Source: CAZAMT01 sp964486145 (GTDB lineage: Bacteria; Bacteroidota; Bacteroidia; Bacteroidales; JAAAOM01). Taken from it: DNA of 6,789 bases. A model generated the notes under the pieces. The model had not been told where the DNA came from and searched no databases. It worked only from the letters and a program-made list of their open reading frames with translations. The stretch lies in contig CAZAMT010000226.1 in assembly GCA_964486145.1 (NCBI GenBank), positions 1 through 6,789 of the forward strand. The letters are read 5' to 3'. The first letter of the stretch is position 1. Every line of letters begins with the position of its first letter. This document shows, piece by piece, positions 6,771 to 6,789 of the stretch. The translations under genes were made by a program, and so were the position numbers.

Positions 6771-6789
6771 ACTGCATAAACAAAGGATA

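Noticed and set aside
1..6789. A multi-gene defence, secretion or biosynthetic system
   Set aside because: The four complete genes belong to well-known, functionally separate families, with convergent or divergent orientation and an internal terminator. No transposase, recombinase, repeat array or RNA gene was seen.

Overview
The window reads as an ordinary chromosomal stretch from a member of the Bacteroidota. Four points support this. The base composition is AT-rich. A promoter before the last gene matches the Bacteroidota form (TAnnTTTG at -7, TTG about 20 bases upstream). Translation starts lack clear Shine-Dalgarno sites and instead have AT-rich leaders. The gene families (patatin-Omp85 fusion, Tat-exported Gfo/Idh/MocA oxidoreductase, five-helix MscS-like channel) are typical of that phylum. 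The order or genus cannot be fixed from this sequence.

Layout. Bases 1-78 hold what looks like the last 25 codons of an upstream gene, followed by a small AT-rich hairpin. Bases 79-364 carry no confident gene. They contain one imperfect inverted repeat and a doubtful 58-codon ORF that overlaps the partial gene. A plus-strand MscS-type mechanosensitive channel (365-1462) meets, tail to tail with a 13-base overlap, a minus-strand gene (1450-3705) for a secreted patatin phospholipase fused to a POTRA-like segment and an outer-membrane beta-barrel. A divergent gap of about 140 bases separates that gene from a plus-strand Tat-exported Gfo/Idh/MocA dehydrogenase (3849-5264). This gene ends in a strong intrinsic terminator (5273-5304). 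A new promoter (5307-5337) then drives dihydrolipoamide dehydrogenase lpdA (5376-6770).

The genes do not look like one operon or one pathway. The MscS-like channel (probably inner membrane) and the patatin-barrel protein (outer membrane) are both envelope proteins. The Gfo/Idh/MocA protein is probably a periplasmic sugar oxidoreductase, and LpdA is the cytoplasmic E3 of 2-oxoacid dehydrogenase or glycine-cleavage complexes. The terminator-promoter pair isolates lpdA from its upstream neighbour.

Three of the longest possible ORFs begin at upstream TTG codons that are unlikely to be used; the ATG starts given here are preferred. I see no mobile element, CRISPR array, tRNA or rRNA, and no convincing new multi-gene system. 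The points most worth a second look are the patatin-barrel architecture, the His-for-Asp change plus the Cys cluster in the Gfo/Idh/MocA protein, and the inverted repeat upstream of the channel gene.
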